A stretch of 6,911 nt of DNA, taken from the NCBI GenBank assembly GCA_016783355.1, contig JADHWR010000061.1:1-6911 (forward strand), written 5' to 3'. The translations under genes were made by a program, and so were the position numbers. Below the pieces are notes generated by a model. It had not been told where the DNA came from, searched no databases, and was given only the letters and a program-made list of their open reading frames with translations. Below are positions 5,940 to 6,911 of this stretch, piece after piece (positions within the stretch are counted from its first letter, which is position 1; each line of letters opens with the position of its first letter). Origin of the DNA: Candidatus Omnitrophota bacterium. Its GTDB lineage: Bacteria > Omnitrophota > Gorgyraeia > Gygaellales > JAHJCI01.

Positions 5940-6558
5940 CTTGCTTGGTCGTAAGAGTAGTTTCCCTTCTACAACGGGCACAGAGAATCTTCACTCTATC
6001 AGAGCGTCCCTGGTCTTTTAACGCAGAGATGATATTCTCATCGATTATTCCCAGGCTTTTAAGACGGGATAAATAAAGGGTGGGATTGGAATAGGCGAGT
6101 TCTCCTAATTTTTGCGATATCCACTTGAAGTGGTCTCGACAGGCTATTAGCGAACCACATATTTCACATAATTGAAGTTCCTTTTTAATTGTCTCAAAAG
6201 AGTCTTCTTTTCGATCAAAAAATGAAAGCTCCCAATCGTTGGATAACTTGATTCCTTCGCCGTCAGCAATACATGCTGCCTGGCATTGTCCACAGAATAT
6301 GCAGGTATCTGTATAATGAATCATTATTCTCTGGGCGTCGCCTTCTTTACCGTTAACTATATCCTTATGCGCAATCGCCCCTGCTGGACAGATTTCCTCA
6401 CAAGCAAGACAACCAACGCATTTCTGATCATCAAACTTAGGTTGTCCTCTAAAATTCGGGTGAGGCTTATGGGGCTGCTTAGGAAATTTAGATGTATAAG
6501 GCCCCTTGATTACTGCCTTTATCGCCTCTAATAGCTCTCTAATTTTTGGAAGCTTCAT
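5926..6558 (-). CDS. Two-[4Fe-4S] ferredoxin subunit of a group 4 hydrogenase (HycF/EchF/MbhN-like)
   Basis: A 210-residue protein. After an amphipathic N-terminus (RELLEAIKAVIKGPYTSKFP, 7-26) typical of NuoI-like subunits that dock on the membrane arm, it has two classic ferredoxin motifs: C47-X2-C50-X2-C53-X3-C57 and C86-X2-C89-X2-C92-X3-C96. These would carry electrons between soluble ferredoxin and the hydrogenase small subunit. The unusual part is the C-terminal half (about 105-210). It carries C131-X2-C134 with C140 and a distal C193-X2-C196, which could form a zinc or rubredoxin-like site; the family's simpler members end soon after the second cluster. The gene sits 69 bp after the MnhG-type gene and overlaps the protease gene by 14 bp. 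The ATG at 6558 has only a poor ribosome site. A Complex I NuoI is less likely, given the Hyp neighbours. Confidence 0.87.
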   Translation of the reverse strand: MKLPKIRELLEAIKAVIKGPYTSKFPKQPHKPHPNFRGQPKFDDQKCVGCLACEEICPAGAIAHKDIVNGKEGDAQRIMIHYTDTCIFCGQCQAACIADGEGIKLSNDWELSFFDRKEDSFETIKKELQLCEICGSLIACRDHFKWISQKLGELAYSNPTLYLSRLKSLGIIDENIISALKDQGRSDRVKILCARCRRETTLTTKQDASL

Positions 6559-6627
6559 ATTTTAACTTAAACCTTTGTTTTCAGGATTAAGAATTAAGAC
6601 GCTCGCTTCTTCGTTCGCTATCCTTTC

Positions 6628-6911
6628 TTAGGCCTCTCCTTCTTTATCCTCAGCATACCTATCCACCACGCTACCTTCGCAAAGCTTTACTCCGCTCCTA
6701 TGCGCTCCCCTGGATACAGCATGTGCGGCTACAGGAGAAGTAAGTATTAGAAATATTATACACAACAGCGACTTCATTCCTGCAGCAGTAAATCCAACGA
6801 TGAGAAATGTTCCAAAAAGAATACTACAAGTACCCAAGGTAACACATTTTGTCGCTGCTTGCAGGCGGTTATATACATCGGGAAGGCGCACAAGACCTAA
6901 ACATCCAAAAA
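6628..6911 (-). CDS. mnhG: MnhG/MrpG-type cation antiporter subunit, 5' end missing
   Basis: The frame is open to the right edge, so the upstream end is missing; 93 residues are visible. The hallmark of MnhG/MrpG/PhaG is present: LGLVRLPDVYNRLQAATKC, then a membrane segment (TLGTCSILFGTFLIVGF), then a second hydrophobic segment ending in the family motif LTSPVAAHAVSRGAHRSGV. A GTG at 6891 within this motif is an internal valine rather than the start. MrpG is a small membrane subunit of multisubunit Na+/H+ antiporters and also occurs in Mbh/Mbx-type energy-converting complexes (MbhC). Beside a hydrogenase ferredoxin subunit, it most likely belongs to such a sodium- or proton-pumping hydrogenase. 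The short charged tail (DRYAEDKEGEA) is not informative. Confidence 0.9.
   Translation of the reverse strand, partial: FGCLGLVRLPDVYNRLQAATKCVTLGTCSILFGTFLIVGFTAAGMKSLLCIIFLILTSPVAAHAVSRGAHRSGVKLCEGSVVDRYAEDKEGEA

Overview
The window looks like a chromosomal piece of an anaerobic, H2-metabolising bacterium. Most genes lie on the minus strand. From the right edge leftward they form one compact run: the 3' end of an MnhG/MrpG-type antiporter subunit, a two-cluster ferredoxin subunit, a HycI-type hydrogenase maturation protease, a HypF-like protein, then HypC, HypD and HypE. Gaps within the run are short, and several genes overlap (14 bp ferredoxin/protease, 1-nt gap hypF/hypC, ATGA overlap hypC/hypD, 11 bp hypD/hypE). 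An Mrp-like subunit, a HycF/EchF/MbhN-like ferredoxin and a HycI-type protease together point to a group 4 membrane-bound, energy-converting [NiFe] hydrogenase whose catalytic subunits lie beyond the right edge. The maturation genes would build its Fe(CN)2CO centre and process its large subunit.

The left part holds a separate minus-strand unit: an Rrf2/IscR-type regulator with three conserved cysteines, followed by a Thi4-type thiazole synthase cut by the left edge. A divergent YjbQ/UPF0047 protein is the only plus-strand gene (1206-1622) and converges on hypE.

The 450-bp gap between the regulator and the YjbQ gene is crowded. It has a strong sigma70-like promoter for the regulator, two inverted copies of a hairpin element whose stems differ by compensatory base changes, an imperfect GATTACA-type dyad, and two tandem copies of a 45-bp palindromic repeat.

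The most striking observation is that the same 45-bp repeat family, with the same period, appears inside the hypF-like gene. There it is read in frame as three 15-residue units (LILKDRPSYSLLRKG type). The HypF-like protein has only the C-terminal Kae1-like domain. The acylphosphatase, zinc-finger and YrdC-like domains of ordinary HypF are absent, and the space before the Kae1 domain is largely repeat-derived. This resembles the protein-coding palindromic elements of Rickettsia in concept, in an apparently unrelated organism.

Taxonomy cannot be fixed from this window. The moderate GC, hydrogenase type, Thi4 and repeat-rich intergenic DNA would fit an uncultivated anaerobic lineage such as Omnitrophota, but that is only a guess. 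No tRNA, rRNA, CRISPR array or transposase gene was seen.
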